Numbered from the stretch's first letter, positions 50,601 to 59,331 are shown. The stretch is DNA of 64,000 bases from Fidelibacterota bacterium (GCA_018649625.1 JABIHN010000016.1:32351-96350); one strand, 5' to 3'. Notes: generated by a model from the letters alone, not told the origin. A program made the numbers and translations.

Positions 50601-50820
50601 AAATGTTGTGGATGGAATTAAAAATGGAGATATCAATCTAGTCATTAATACACCTATGGGAGCACAAGCGAGATATGATGAAGAATCCATTGGTAGAGCC
50701 TGTATTCAAAAAGGGATAGTGGCCATAACGACATTATCTGGTGCAGAAGCAGCTGTGAGAGCAATTCGACGTGCAAATCAACCAATAATTGTCAAAACTA
50801 TTCAAGAATATCACGCTTAA
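47632..50820 (+). CDS. carB: Carbamoyl-phosphate synthase large subunit
   Basis: CarB makes carbamoyl phosphate from bicarbonate, ATP and ammonia. The 1062-residue protein has both ATP-grasp halves: [21 protein letters not shown] with [11 protein letters not shown], and [21 protein letters not shown] with [11 protein letters not shown]. The C-terminal MGS-like allosteric domain (from about 930) has [21 protein letters not shown]. The oligomerisation region contains [15 protein letters not shown], where many CarB proteins have a longer loop before LKxxGFSD; its DNA is a near-perfect palindrome (49048-49075). Frame and function look intact. Confidence 0.96.
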   Translation: MPKRTDIKSILIIGAGPIVIGQACEFDYSGTQATRALMEEGYRVILVNSNPATIMTDPDLADATYIEPLTIEYVTAIIEKEHPDAILPTVGGQTALNLTMDLHKMGILEKYKVQLIGAQVDAIDKAEDRERFKKAMDEVGINTAKGGFVHSWEDAKSLLEEMQFPIIIRPSFTMGGTGGSVAYNGDEFKELIEIGLNASPSNEVLMEESLLGWKEFEMEVVRDKADNAIIICSIENIDPMGIHTGDSVTVAPAMTLSDKEYQQMRNWSIKCLRTIGVETGGSNVQFAVNPENGRMIVIEMNPRVSRSSALASKATGFPIAKVAAKLAVGYTLDELPNDITGKTLAAFEPTIDYIVTKVPRFDFEKFPTASGHLGVQMQSVGEAMSIGRTFRESLQKAFRSLEVGLDGLEPKPIADGDQDVSRARALDMSTLRYGTAFRLLKVRQALIEGKSVEELFSITKIDPWFLHQIKLLVETRHAASLHQLKQNGFSDKQIGRMWSKSEMEIRELRKSEHVHPSYKVVDTCAAEFDAQTPYCYSTYDEENEIEPLVGKKIMILGGGPNRIGQGIEFDYCCVQAVFGLQDLGYKTIMVNCNPETISTDFDLVDRLYFEPVTFEDVLNIVEFEKPDGVLVQFGGQTPLKIAKALSDANVPIIGTSPENIDLAENREKFGRILDKLKVTCPKYGTGRTLDEVVFVAEKIGFPVLARPSYVLGGRAMEIVYSKEQLIDYIARSADVTDGHPILIDEFLEDAFEFDVDALSDGETVHIGAIMQHIEEAGIHSGDSACVLPPYRITTKAMEEIGRITTALALELKVIGLINLQFAFKKNQVYVLEVNPRASRTIPFVSKATNVPLARIAAKLATGEKLIDLDLKPWDDINHVAVKEAVLPFNKFPEESIFLSPEMKSTGEVMGISNSLGESFRRAFFSAGNNVPNFGCVFISVNDSDKLDVIRIARDLNEIGFKLVGTSGTAKELRRNGLPIDSVFKVGEGRPNVVDGIKNGDINLVINTPMGAQARYDEESIGRACIQKGIVAITTLSGAEAAVRAIRRANQPIIVKTIQEYHA
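49048..49075. repeat. 28-bp near-palindrome inside carB
   Basis: The left arm GTAGAGACGCGGC (49048-49060), a central AT and the right arm GCCGCATCTCTAC (49063-49075) pair at 12 of 13 positions; the only mismatch is C49055 against A49068. It is in frame and encodes VETRHAAS with flanking bases. GC content is far above the neighbouring sequence. It resembles dispersed palindromes with GTAGAGAC ends that I recall from cyanobacterial genomes. No second copy was noticed in this window. Confidence 0.85.
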
Positions 50821-50905
50821 AGTTCTAATTGCTTATTCAAGAAAAATTCAATATTATTTTTATCACTATCTATCCAATTTAGGATAGGTCAAATCAAATT
50901 ATTAA

Positions 50906-52303
50906 ATGAAAGATAAATTAAAAAATAATCAAGGTCAAGAATTGGACGTAAAAACATCTGATTTGGATACTGTTATCGATGCCAATAAAAACCTCTATGA
51001 TAAGTTAAATAAACTGCCCGAGATTGAAGCTTTAGAAGCCATTGTCTTAGATGAAGAAATTGAAGATACATCTGCTGATAAATCTCATCCTTTTCTTAAA
51101 ATATTTAATAAGCTGCATGGTTTATATATTGAAAATGAGCTCGTTCGATATGCTGCTTGGTCAATTGTATTAATATTAATCTCAACATCTGCTCTTACAA
51201 TTGTTGAATATGATATGTTTAAAGAGAGCGTGACGGATCATGTTGGGGATACATTTATTTTTGGTGGGGATCAGCCAAATTGGTTAGATACATTTTTCCA
51301 CACATTTTGGTGGTCAATTGTTACATTTACCACTGTTGGGTATGGTGATGTAAGTCCAGTAACTCATCTTGGAAAATTTCTTACTATTATTATAATGCTT
51401 TTAAATTTTGGCGTCGTCACATTATTGGGCGGGGCTGTTGCATCTGTTTTGGTTGCACAACGATTAACGGGAGATGATACATTGGACGAAAATAAATTTA
51501 ATGGCCACTTGGTCATTGCGGGATGGAATTCATATGTTCCATCAATTTTAAAACTAATTGACGCCAATCAAGATGCAACAGATGTTGTTATTTTGGTGAA
51601 TGAAACAGACCCTGATATTATTCAGCGAGGGTTATCGGATTATGAAAGATTGGATATCACTCATATTCCTGAGAATTTTACCAATGAATCAACATTGAGG
51701 AAAGCATTTCTGGAAAAAGCGGATACTTTCATGATATTACCTGATAATTCAGGTTTATTGCCTCATGAGCAACCCGATGAAGATAAAACAGTCTTAACTT
51801 GTTTAACTGCAAAAGCTATTTCAGAATCTTGTAATGTTATTGCTCATGTTTTAGATCCTGAAAATGTTTCCCATCTTCAGCGAGCAAATGCAAATGAGAT
51901 TGTGATTCCCGACGATCATGTACCTCACCTTTTAGCAAAACACGTTACTGATCCGGGTGTCCCACAATTTTTTGATGATCTCATATTACAGGAAGAAAAA
52001 GATAAGGGGCTCCAAGAAGTTAAAATACCAAAAAGTTTAATTGGAAAAGCTCATAATAAAATATCTGCTTTTTATAAATTCAAATACAATTGGCTTTTAG
52101 TTGGGTATGCGGTACGAAAAGCTGGATTTAGTTTAGATGATCAAATGGGAGAGAGTGGTAGTCCACTTATTCGAAGTATGATTAGGGAGCAGTTGGAAGG
52201 TGCGGGAGTTAATCTAACAAGTGATGAACATGTAGTTGTGGAAATTAACCCATCGGATGACTATAAAATTGATGAAAAACATAGCGCATTGGTCTTGAGG
52301 TAA
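50906..52303 (+). CDS. K+ channel with pore loop and RCK (TrkA-N-like) domain
   Basis: A 465-residue potassium channel. A charged N-terminal cytoplasmic stretch of about 70 residues is followed by a first helix (YAAWSIVLILISTSALTIV), a pore helix (FFHTFWWSIVTF), the K+ filter TTVGYGD at 142-148 and a second helix (FLTIIIMLLNFGVVTLLGG). A Rossmann-type RCK domain begins NGHLVIAGWNSY and continues ILVNETDPD, AFLEKADTFMIL and CNVIAHVL, then an RCK-C-like end. The layout is that of MthK-like two-helix channels. The cNMP-binding gene begins four bases after the stop, so they are likely functional partners. Confidence 0.92.
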   Translation: MKDKLKNNQGQELDVKTSDLDTVIDANKNLYDKLNKLPEIEALEAIVLDEEIEDTSADKSHPFLKIFNKLHGLYIENELVRYAAWSIVLILISTSALTIVEYDMFKESVTDHVGDTFIFGGDQPNWLDTFFHTFWWSIVTFTTVGYGDVSPVTHLGKFLTIIIMLLNFGVVTLLGGAVASVLVAQRLTGDDTLDENKFNGHLVIAGWNSYVPSILKLIDANQDATDVVILVNETDPDIIQRGLSDYERLDITHIPENFTNESTLRKAFLEKADTFMILPDNSGLLPHEQPDEDKTVLTCLTAKAISESCNVIAHVLDPENVSHLQRANANEIVIPDDHVPHLLAKHVTDPGVPQFFDDLILQEEKDKGLQEVKIPKSLIGKAHNKISAFYKFKYNWLLVGYAVRKAGFSLDDQMGESGSPLIRSMIREQLEGAGVNLTSDEHVVVEINPSDDYKIDEKHSALVLR

Positions 52304-52306
52304 AAT

Positions 52307-52870
52307 ATGAATCCTACAGCAGAACAAATACAAAAGATTAACCATTTTAGTAAAGTACCTTTGGATATGTGTAAGAAAATTGCTTCAGCGGTTGAATTAC
52401 AGGAATGTCAGCCTAAAAAAGCCTTATTGACTGAAGGAGACACAGGTGATACCATGGTCCTTGTTTTTCAAGGACAAGTTGAAGTGTCAAAAAATATGAT
52501 GGTAAAAACAGCCAGTGGACTGGCAACATCAAGAAAACCGATTATTCGTTTAGAAACAACAGACCCTCCACCAAAATCGCCACCTATAACAGAGCCTACT
52601 GTTTTTGTGGTTGAAGCACCTGCGTTTGGAATTGGTGAATTTTCACTCGTTTTAGATGATGCAATCCGGACGGCTCATGTTCATGCAACTACACCTGTTC
52701 AATATGGAATTCTTACCTTAGAAGATTTTTCACGGATTGTAAAAGACAATCCTGAAATTGGTGGATTTGTATATTTTGAAGTTGCGAAGGCTGCAGTGCA
52801 AAATTTGGCAACAGCCAGCGCTGATATATCAAACCTAACTCAAGCTTTCTTTTTTGCTTTAACTAGATAG
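52307..52870 (+). CDS. Stand-alone cyclic-nucleotide-binding-domain protein
   Basis: A soluble 187-residue protein of the CAP/cNMP-binding fold. ALLTEGDTGDTMVLVFQGQVEV is the first beta-roll part, and GIGEFSLVLDDAIRTAHVHA is the phosphate-binding cassette with the Glu and Arg expected for cyclic nucleotide binding. A segment of about 40 residues (from MVKTASGLATS to VVEAPA, proline-rich in the middle) is inserted between them. No DNA-binding domain is present. It follows the channel by three bases and probably regulates it as a separate subunit. Confidence 0.85.
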   Translation: MNPTAEQIQKINHFSKVPLDMCKKIASAVELQECQPKKALLTEGDTGDTMVLVFQGQVEVSKNMMVKTASGLATSRKPIIRLETTDPPPKSPPITEPTVFVVEAPAFGIGEFSLVLDDAIRTAHVHATTPVQYGILTLEDFSRIVKDNPEIGGFVYFEVAKAAVQNLATASADISNLTQAFFFALTR

Positions 52871-52901
52871 AATTTTGTACCCAGTTTAAAATTTAATAAT
52901 A

Positions 52902-55154
52902 CTATTTTTGAATTTCTAACCTTTCACCCGATTTAGGTTTTTTTATTTCCAGATCCAATTCCCAAATAGCAACAGCATCTTGGATAAGCATCACTTCATT
53001 CTCATGAATAAATTCATCTGCATTTGCAATATCGATGAATGAATTGAGAAGGGCATGCAATTGACCCGAATTTATTTCATCTGACTTTTTGATGTTCAAT
53101 AATGAATCTTCATACTGTTTTTGTCTTGAGCCTTCATTTTTAAGATCAATGAATTTTCCGGTAGCCAAACCAAAATCTATATTAAAACTCTCATTTGTAA
53201 CGTCCTTTACAAATTTCCCAAAACTCTCAAATATAACGCCTTTCTCTGATTCATCAATTTCCTGATCAGCAAAAAAGGAAATACATAAAAGAGAATAAAG
53301 AATATCGTGATCCAAAGTCCAATCCACTTTTGGTTCATCTTCAGATTTTTCACGAGCCGAAATTTTGCGCTGTAAATCTTCCATACGCTCTTTATCTGCA
53401 TCATTTAAGTATCCATCCTGTTTTTGGCGTTTTTGCATCAATTTATCGGCTTCAAGGGATAAGAATTGCACATCACGTTCAAGAGCTTCCAGTCGATTAT
53501 CCATGAGCTGGAATAGGAGTTCTTTAAATTTTTCCAGCTGATCTTTTTCTGGTGCGAAATAAATATTTAGATTACCACGGTCAGTATCTTCCCAAAAGGT
53601 GGGTCCAAAAATAGATAATAGAAAGCATTGAGTATTAGCGTTTGCTTTAAAAGATTTTTCATCAAAGTAAGCAAGGTCATCCAAATAATCTTCTGCGATG
53701 GCAGTGGCAAAATCTTTTTTATCTACTGATAAATAGAAAAGTGCTAGTCCAATTTGAATTCTCCGAGTTCCATTATTCCCACCTAAAATTCCTTTATCCA
53801 CTCCATCTTTTGAATAGCCAGGCGGTTTATCTAATTGAAGTACAAGTTTCAATAAATCCATTTGATCTTCATCGTTCCATCCTTTTTCATGAATGAGGAC
53901 TTGACACTTTCTTAATTCAAATGTGAGTGTATCTACAATAAAGTAAAGAGATGGATTTCCTTCAGCATTTTTATAAATATCATTAGCGTAGAATTTGAAT
54001 TTATCATAACAATACTTTGCCATATCTACCCGATCAGCTTTGACGTATTCCTGAATCATATTTGAATAATGAAATGACAGATTATACAAATTTCGAGGTT
54101 CATTGTTTTTATATGCATGCTTCATGGCAAACCGAAAAAGAGTATTAAACCGGATATTCACATTATCCATAATTATATTATCATCCATTTCGATACATGT
54201 AATTCCAATATCCACTAACTCAGCAGGAATGAGAGATGCAATATCAAAACGGTCATTTTCAATCATTTTTATATACGAATTCCCTAATAGTCGAAATGTT
54301 TTAATTTCATAAAAGGTTAGAGAGTCAGCCATATCTTGATATTGAATATCTGTATAAGTCCGAAAGGTTGCATTTGCTTTGATTGTAGATGTAAGATGAA
54401 AAAAAGTTGGATTAAAGCTCGATTTTTCACGAATGTAGGTTTGAATAATTGTACTAATCTCGCTGATAATTTCTGTCTGCGTTTCTTTGAATTCTGTAAA
54501 TGCCAACAAATCATCTAATTGGTCTAATGACCCCATAATTTCTTTTTGATATTCTTCCACAACATCAATGTTATTTTTCATAGCAGAGAAGATAGACGGT
54601 TTATTCATTTTATAGATAAATGATTTTATTATACCCGAAATTGTGATTACAACATTACTTGTTTTTGAATAAAGTAATATATAAAAAATGTATGGTAGAG
54701 TAAAAATAGAAGCGAGAAAAAGATAGACATACGTGTTTAATACAACACTTGATACACGGCCTAAAGGCTCAACGTAAAACATAATTATAACAGCGTGCAA
54801 AGATGCAATAATTAAAAACCATACATAATTTATGCTCAACCAGTCTTTGACAAAGAGGTCCATTAATTTTGGCGATGATTCAGCTGCAATAGCAACCACA
54901 ATGATTAAAGTTCCTAAAACCATTGCTAAAACGCCTCCCCATATTTCAGGAGCAAAACCAAGGTCAATGTTTTTATGGTCTGATAATACTATATTGAAAG
55001 TTGTTTCTAGAAAATTCGCAATAGATGGAAAATATGAATGAAATAGAATATCAGTAATTATTATAGAAATAAAAACTAAGACAAAACTAATAATAGTTCG
55101 GTACTGAAATTGAAGGCTATTTAATTTTACTAGAGTTAGATAAATTTTTTCCAT
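52902..55154 (-). CDS. Large membrane protein with C-terminal TerB-like domain
   Basis: A 750-residue inner-membrane protein of unknown function. Four hydrophobic segments lie in residues 1-170 (ISFVLVFISIIITDILFH, GVLAMVLGTLIIVVAIAA, YVWFLIIASLHAVIIMF, YLFLASIFTLPYIFYILL), followed by about 430 residues of helix-rich cytosolic sequence without known domain. A charged coiled-coil segment (about 560-605) follows, and then a TerB-like domain from W612. This last part is homologous to the gene at 55469: WTLDHDILYSLLCISFFAD against WTQNHDLVYAFVCVSFLAD, both followed by DESEK and a second helix bundle with ADEFIHENE. It is convergent with the cNMP-binding gene, 31 bases apart. Confidence 0.75.
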   Translation of the reverse strand: MEKIYLTLVKLNSLQFQYRTIISFVLVFISIIITDILFHSYFPSIANFLETTFNIVLSDHKNIDLGFAPEIWGGVLAMVLGTLIIVVAIAAESSPKLMDLFVKDWLSINYVWFLIIASLHAVIIMFYVEPLGRVSSVVLNTYVYLFLASIFTLPYIFYILLYSKTSNVVITISGIIKSFIYKMNKPSIFSAMKNNIDVVEEYQKEIMGSLDQLDDLLAFTEFKETQTEIISEISTIIQTYIREKSSFNPTFFHLTSTIKANATFRTYTDIQYQDMADSLTFYEIKTFRLLGNSYIKMIENDRFDIASLIPAELVDIGITCIEMDDNIIMDNVNIRFNTLFRFAMKHAYKNNEPRNLYNLSFHYSNMIQEYVKADRVDMAKYCYDKFKFYANDIYKNAEGNPSLYFIVDTLTFELRKCQVLIHEKGWNDEDQMDLLKLVLQLDKPPGYSKDGVDKGILGGNNGTRRIQIGLALFYLSVDKKDFATAIAEDYLDDLAYFDEKSFKANANTQCFLLSIFGPTFWEDTDRGNLNIYFAPEKDQLEKFKELLFQLMDNRLEALERDVQFLSLEADKLMQKRQKQDGYLNDADKERMEDLQRKISAREKSEDEPKVDWTLDHDILYSLLCISFFADQEIDESEKGVIFESFGKFVKDVTNESFNIDFGLATGKFIDLKNEGSRQKQYEDSLLNIKKSDEINSGQLHALLNSFIDIANADEFIHENEVMLIQDAVAIWELDLEIKKPKSGERLEIQK

Positions 55155-55468
55155 AGAGTATTTTAGTTTAAATCAGCTTTAATTAAGAAGCCGTAGGCTG
55201 GTTGCATTTGACTAATGAAGTATAAAGTTGGGTCATAATGATTGATTATTTGGTAAGAATAGAAAAGAAAATCTACAATAAAGAGCGAGTTTTAACAATA
55301 TTTCATGTTAAAAAATAAAGCAAATGTTATTTTCTAGAAATCTTGACCTTGGATGTTACAAATCATAATTTTTAGCTGTATCTAGACCCGCTTAAACAAT
55401 CATTTGAATTGCTGGCCTAGTGAAGAATAAATAACAAAAACCCAAAACGAATAATATAAGGGGATTTT
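55155..55468. other. 314-base divergent intergenic region
   Basis: No gene is seen here. It separates the divergent large TerB-like membrane gene (-) and the small TerB-like gene (+) and should hold both promoters. On the plus strand TTGACC at 55343-55348 and CATAAT at 55364-55369 could be a weak promoter (15-base spacer). AAGGGG at about 55457-55462 is the ribosome-binding site of the downstream gene. The sequence is AT-rich throughout and I see no hairpin of note. Confidence 0.4.
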
Positions 55469-55900
55469 ATGGCAAATTGGACTCAAAATCATGATTTGGT
55501 TTATGCGTTCGTCTGTGTATCATTTTTAGCAGATGGAGAAGTAGATGAATCTGAAAAAGAAGCCATGCGTGGCAATGTGAAAGTAATGTTACCTGAAGTA
55601 TCTGATGATATGTACAACGCAATGGAAGCTGAAGTAATCGATAAATTTATCGATCTTGGTGATGAAGCAACTCGTATGAATCAATATGGTACATCTTTGG
55701 AATCGCTCAAAGGGATGTTTTCATCCGACGATGATCGTTTCAAAGTAATTAAAAATCTAGCATATATCGCACGTGCAGATGATTTTATCCATGATAATGA
55801 AATGGCAATGATCGAACAAGCTGTGAGTATTTTGGATATGAAAGATAAAGTAAGTTTGGTTAAAACTGAATCAACATTGTTTGTTGATTTAAAAAACTAA
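55469..55900 (+). CDS. Free-standing TerB-like protein
   Basis: A soluble, acidic, helical protein of 143 residues. WTQNHDLVYAFVCVSFLADGEVDESEK forms the first helix pair, ending in a DGEVDESE loop; KFIDLGDEATRMNQYG and YIARADDFIHDNEMAMIEQAV form the second half, again with an acidic loop (ADDFIHDNE). The two acidic loops suit divalent metal binding, as in the TerB/DjlA-N fold. It is a paralogue of the C-terminal domain of the protein at 52902-55154. It has a good AAGGGG Shine-Dalgarno sequence and is followed by a weak hairpin. Confidence 0.8.
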   Translation: MANWTQNHDLVYAFVCVSFLADGEVDESEKEAMRGNVKVMLPEVSDDMYNAMEAEVIDKFIDLGDEATRMNQYGTSLESLKGMFSSDDDRFKVIKNLAYIARADDFIHDNEMAMIEQAVSILDMKDKVSLVKTESTLFVDLKN

Positions 55901-55924
55901 ATTTATTACAAAAAAAATAAGATT

Positions 55925-55955
55925 AATAACCCTGGAGAACCCGGGGTTATTATAT
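55925..55955 (+). terminator. Weak terminator-like hairpin after the TerB-like gene
   Basis: AATAACCC (55925-55932) pairs perfectly with GGGTTATT (55944-55951) around an 11-base loop, 24 bases after the TerB stop. The following bases, ATATTTTATT, are only moderately T-rich. It might stop part of the transcripts before the short arginine-rich gene. Confidence 0.5.
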
Positions 55956-55972
55956 TTTATTAGGAGAATATA

Positions 55973-56155
55973 TTGAATCAAAATAAGCGAGCATCTGACC
56001 GTAGAGACAATGATCGACGAGATTTAGAAAGGCGCTCTAATATCAGACGTGAATCTGAATCATCTGTTGAATCAGACAAAAGATCACCCGATGAACGGAG
56101 AATGGATAGTCGGCGAGATAATAGTCGGCGATCTAGTGCGGAAAGACGAGATTAA
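55973..56155 (+). CDS. Small arginine/acid-rich protein with pentad repeat
   Basis: A 60-residue protein with 18 Arg and 15 Asp/Glu, no aromatic residue and hardly any hydrophobic ones. Arg pairs recur every five residues: RR at 10, 15, 20 and 25, and again at 42, 47 and 52, with a further pair at 58. The motif is RRxxx, with Asp, Ser or Glu in the x positions. The start is TTG at 55973 with AGGAG six bases or so upstream (55962-55966); a strong terminator follows the stop at three bases. Its own ribosome-binding site and terminator argue that it is real. A disordered or single-helix polyampholyte is expected. Function is unknown. Confidence 0.65.
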   Translation: MNQNKRASDRRDNDRRDLERRSNIRRESESSVESDKRSPDERRMDSRRDNSRRSSAERRD

Positions 56156-56157
56156 TT

Positions 56158-56186
56158 AAAGGGCAGAATTACTGCCCTTTTTATTT
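56158..56186 (+). terminator. Intrinsic terminator, usable for both strands
   Basis: AAAGGGCAG (56158-56166) pairs perfectly with CTGCCCTTT (56172-56180) around a five-base loop, with T5 at 56178-56182 then ATTT. It begins three bases after the stop of the small arginine-rich gene and ends at the stop of the convergent aroQ gene, so it can end transcripts from the plus strand and, less strongly, from the minus strand. Confidence 0.9.
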
Positions 56187-56613
56187 AAATATAATGAAGA
56201 AGAGTTTTTAAAGCTTCTAAATAACCCTGTTTTCCTAGTCCTGATATTTGATCAATACATACATCTTGTATAACTGAAATTTTTCTAAAGTTTTCTCTGG
56301 AATTAATGTCACTTAAATGAACTTCAATTGTAGGTGTCTTTATAGCTGAAATCGCATCTCGTATAGAAATAGAATAGTGAGTTAATGCTGCGGGGTTAAT
56401 AATAATTCCATCAAATAAATTACGAGCAGATTGAATCTGATCGACAAGATCGCCTTCATGGTTTGATTGAAACCAAGTTATATCATGACCATTTGATTCA
56501 GGTTGTGCATCTAGCCAAATTTTAATGTCTTCTAAGGTTTCTGCCCCATAAATATCGGGTTCGCGAATTCCCAATAAATTTAAATTTGGACCATTTATAA
56601 TTAAAAATTTCAT
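56185..56613 (-). CDS. aroQ: 3-dehydroquinate dehydratase, type II
   Basis: The third shikimate step, dehydrating 3-dehydroquinate to 3-dehydroshikimate. The 142-residue length is the normal type II size. INGPNLNLLGIREPDIYG carries the catalytic Tyr (Y22), GIIINPAALTHYSISIRDAI the substrate loop and EVHLSDINSRENFRK the His; each is a family hallmark. It is the last gene of the aromatic cluster and overlaps aroB by four bases. A bidirectional terminator follows. Confidence 0.96.
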   Translation of the reverse strand: MKFLIINGPNLNLLGIREPDIYGAETLEDIKIWLDAQPESNGHDITWFQSNHEGDLVDQIQSARNLFDGIIINPAALTHYSISIRDAISAIKTPTIEVHLSDINSRENFRKISVIQDVCIDQISGLGKQGYLEALKTLLHYI

Positions 56614-57680
56614 TGGATAACCTTAAGAGAATTAATAATTAAGTCATCGGATACGGTTTCACAGATATTCCCTTTTCCCAATTGATCTAATACAATAAAA
56701 TGGAGAATTCCATTTCTAATTTTTTTATCATTTTTAACGAACGATAAAATAGTGTTTGGATCCATATGAGGTAATTTGGGTAATGTTAATTTATCGATGG
56801 TTGTTGTTAAATTCTGAAATTGGTTTTTATCGAGAATGCCTAATTGCGAAGAAATCCATCCTGCACATTTCATTCCAAGTGCTACACCTTCTCCATGTCT
56901 GATTCTACCATATCCCAAATGAGCTTCGAGCGCATGACCAATTGTATGTCCAAAATTTAATAATTGTCGAAGTCCATTTTCCCGTTCATCTTTAGAAACA
57001 ATATCAGCCTTAATTGTACAAGATTTTTCAACTGCTTTATCTAATGGGAAAGAATTTAAATCATCTAACCAAATTGAAATATTATTTAGAAAATCAGCAT
57101 CCCAAATTGCGCCATATTTGATGATTTCACCAAGCCCTGAAATAACTTCTTCTCGCGGTAAAGTATTTAAAAGATCCGGATCCACCAACACACCTTTGGG
57201 TTGATAAATAGAACCAACCATGTTTTTACCTTCTGCTGTATTAATCCCTGTTTTACCGCCAATGGATGAATCAACCATAGCTAAGAGAGTTGTCGGGATT
57301 TGGTAATATTTAATTCCTCGCATAAAAGATGAAGCAACAAATCCAGCGATATCACCAACAACGCCCCCTCCTAATGCCAAAATTGTTGTCGAACGATCAC
57401 ACCGCATGTCAATCATTTGACTGATTATGCGACTAAATTCATTCAAACTTTTTGCTGCTTCTCCAACAGGTACTGTAATAAAATCACAATCAAATCCAGC
57501 ATTTTTCAAGTTTAATTGTAAATCAAATCCAAAAAACTCCATTAATCGGTATTGTGAAATAATAATCCATTTTTGTCCATGATTGTGATTCGATAGTATC
57601 TCTGGAATATTATTTATTAGACCTGGTTCGACTTGAATAGAATAAGATCTTTGGTCTAATTGTACTTGTATAGTTTTCAT
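56610..57680 (-). CDS. aroB: 3-dehydroquinate synthase
   Basis: AroB turns DAHP into 3-dehydroquinate with NAD and zinc. The 356-residue protein shows GGGVVGDIAGFVASSFMRGI (NAD-binding), QIPTTLLAMVDSSIGGKTGIN and the zinc-binding region around LLNFGHTIGHALEA and RHGEGVALGM. All are diagnostic of the family. It overlaps both neighbours by four bases and belongs to the compact chorismate operon. Confidence 0.97.
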   Translation of the reverse strand: MKTIQVQLDQRSYSIQVEPGLINNIPEILSNHNHGQKWIIISQYRLMEFFGFDLQLNLKNAGFDCDFITVPVGEAAKSLNEFSRIISQMIDMRCDRSTTILALGGGVVGDIAGFVASSFMRGIKYYQIPTTLLAMVDSSIGGKTGINTAEGKNMVGSIYQPKGVLVDPDLLNTLPREEVISGLGEIIKYGAIWDADFLNNISIWLDDLNSFPLDKAVEKSCTIKADIVSKDERENGLRQLLNFGHTIGHALEAHLGYGRIRHGEGVALGMKCAGWISSQLGILDKNQFQNLTTTIDKLTLPKLPHMDPNTILSFVKNDKKIRNGILHFIVLDQLGKGNICETVSDDLIINSLKVIQ

Positions 57681-58171
57681 GGATTAATCTCTAATAGTAT
57701 TTTATTGGCAATTTCAGTTTGGTTGTATTCATCAGTATTGATAATAAAATCTGATGTATTTGAGTAATCTTTTTTTCTTTCGGTCCAAAGGTTTGTGAGT
57801 GCTTCTTCTGAATTATTATCTGACAATATAGGGCGATTATTTGAATTGGATAATCGTTTAAATAGTTCATTAATTGAAGCTGTTAATAGAACAACAATCC
57901 CATTTTTATTAATATATTGTCGATTTTTTTTATCTAATGTAATCCCACCACCACATGCTACGACAGATCCAGAATATTGTTTTAATTGTTCAGATTCCAA
58001 TTTTCGAAAATGATTTTCTCCATCTTCATTAAAAATTTCAGATACAGATTTTTGACTAGATTTTTCTATTTCTGAATCTAGATCAATAAACAATAATTTC
58101 ATTTTTTCAGCTAATATTTTACCTACAGTTGATTTTCCAACGCCCATCATTCCAATTAAATATATTGTCAT
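57677..58171 (-). CDS. aroK: Shikimate kinase
   Basis: Shikimate kinase phosphorylates shikimate at O3. The 164-residue protein has the P-loop GMMGVGKST (7-15), FIDLDSEIEK, the shikimate-binding FRKLESEQL and VVACGGGITL motifs and the lid with NRPILSD. Length and order match the family. It shares one base with aroC (TAATG) and overlaps aroB by four bases. Confidence 0.96.
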   Translation of the reverse strand: MTIYLIGMMGVGKSTVGKILAEKMKLLFIDLDSEIEKSSQKSVSEIFNEDGENHFRKLESEQLKQYSGSVVACGGGITLDKKNRQYINKNGIVVLLTASINELFKRLSNSNNRPILSDNNSEEALTNLWTERKKDYSNTSDFIINTDEYNQTEIANKILLEINP

Positions 58172-59331
58172 TAATATTTCGCAGTTGCTTCCATGTGAGC
58201 TTTTAGTTGATCCATTGAGTCGCCTCCAAATTTTTCAAGTAATGCATCTGCTAAAACAAAACATAACATACTTTCGGCAATGATAGATGCGGCTGGAACG
58301 GCACAAGAATCAGTACGCTCTTTATGCGCATCTTTTGATTCCTTTGTATGGATATCAACGGAACGAAGTGGTTTAATTAATGTGGGAATAGGTTTCATGG
58401 CCATATGTAAAATTATTGGTTGAGCGTTACTCATACCACCTTCAATTCCACCTGCATTATTCGTATATCGAGAAAATATTTCACCATCATGACCAATCTC
58501 GTCATGAATTTCACTCCCAAACTTTTCTGTGCCACCAAACCCCTTTCCAATTTCGATGCCTTTAAATGCATTCACACTCATCATTAATGCGGAAATTCGT
58601 GTATGTAATTTCTGATCCCATTGGGTGTAGGATCCAAGACCGTATGGTAATCCGGTAGCAATTACTTCAAAAACTCCACCAACAGAATCACCGGTTGATT
58701 TTGCATCGTCAATTGTTTTTATCATTTGTGCTTCTGTGTCTTTATCTAGGCAGCGAACGGGAGATGCATCGGCAGTTTCATTTAATTGCTTGGGAGAAAA
58801 ATCATTCCGAATAGAACTTTTATCTTTCACGTCATGGATTTGTACAACACGACTACCCACTTCTATACCTACATCTTCCAATAATTTTCGGCAAACGGAA
58901 CCCAAGGCAACTCGCATAGTGGTTTCTCGAGCACTTGATCGTTCCAGTACATTTCGAATATCATTAAAACCATATTTTTGTATACCAGCCAGATCGGCAT
59001 GCCCGGGACGTGGAAGTGTTACAGGTCTAATCTCATCATCCACGGGGGAAATAGACATTTTTTTTGTCCAGTTTTCCCAATCTTTATTTTGAACAATTAT
59101 ACCAACAGGTGCGCCCAATGTTTTGCCATGGCGAACGCCACACCAGATTTCACCAAAATCTTTTTCAATTTTCATGCGTCCACCACGACCATGACCCATT
59201 TGGCGTCGAGTTAGTTGAACCGCAATATAATTTTCTGATATTTCTATCCCAGCTGGCATCCCGTCTAAAATGCCCAAAAGACCTTGGCCGTGGGATTCTC
59301 CTGCTGTGAGAAATTTAAGTCTTGTTAACAT
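58171..59331 (-). CDS. aroC: Chorismate synthase
   Basis: The final shikimate enzyme, making chorismate from EPSP with reduced FMN. The 386-residue protein shows FLTAGESHGQGLLGILDGMPAG, TRRQMGHGRGGRMKIE, RPGHADLAGIQKYG, RSSARETTMRVALG and DSVGGVFEVIATGLPYGLG. IEGGMSNAQPII lies further on. It begins seven bases before the aroE stop and shares a base with aroK. Confidence 0.97.
   Translation of the reverse strand: MLTRLKFLTAGESHGQGLLGILDGMPAGIEISENYIAVQLTRRQMGHGRGGRMKIEKDFGEIWCGVRHGKTLGAPVGIIVQNKDWENWTKKMSISPVDDEIRPVTLPRPGHADLAGIQKYGFNDIRNVLERSSARETTMRVALGSVCRKLLEDVGIEVGSRVVQIHDVKDKSSIRNDFSPKQLNETADASPVRCLDKDTEAQMIKTIDDAKSTGDSVGGVFEVIATGLPYGLGSYTQWDQKLHTRISALMMSVNAFKGIEIGKGFGGTEKFGSEIHDEIGHDGEIFSRYTNNAGGIEGGMSNAQPIILHMAMKPIPTLIKPLRSVDIHTKESKDAHKERTDSCAVPAASIIAESMLCFVLADALLEKFGGDSMDQLKAHMEATAKY

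Noticed and set aside
50115-50690. Open frame of 191 codons on the minus strand opposite the 3' part of carB
   Set aside because: carB is clear in this region; the antisense frame shows no domain and follows from codon bias.
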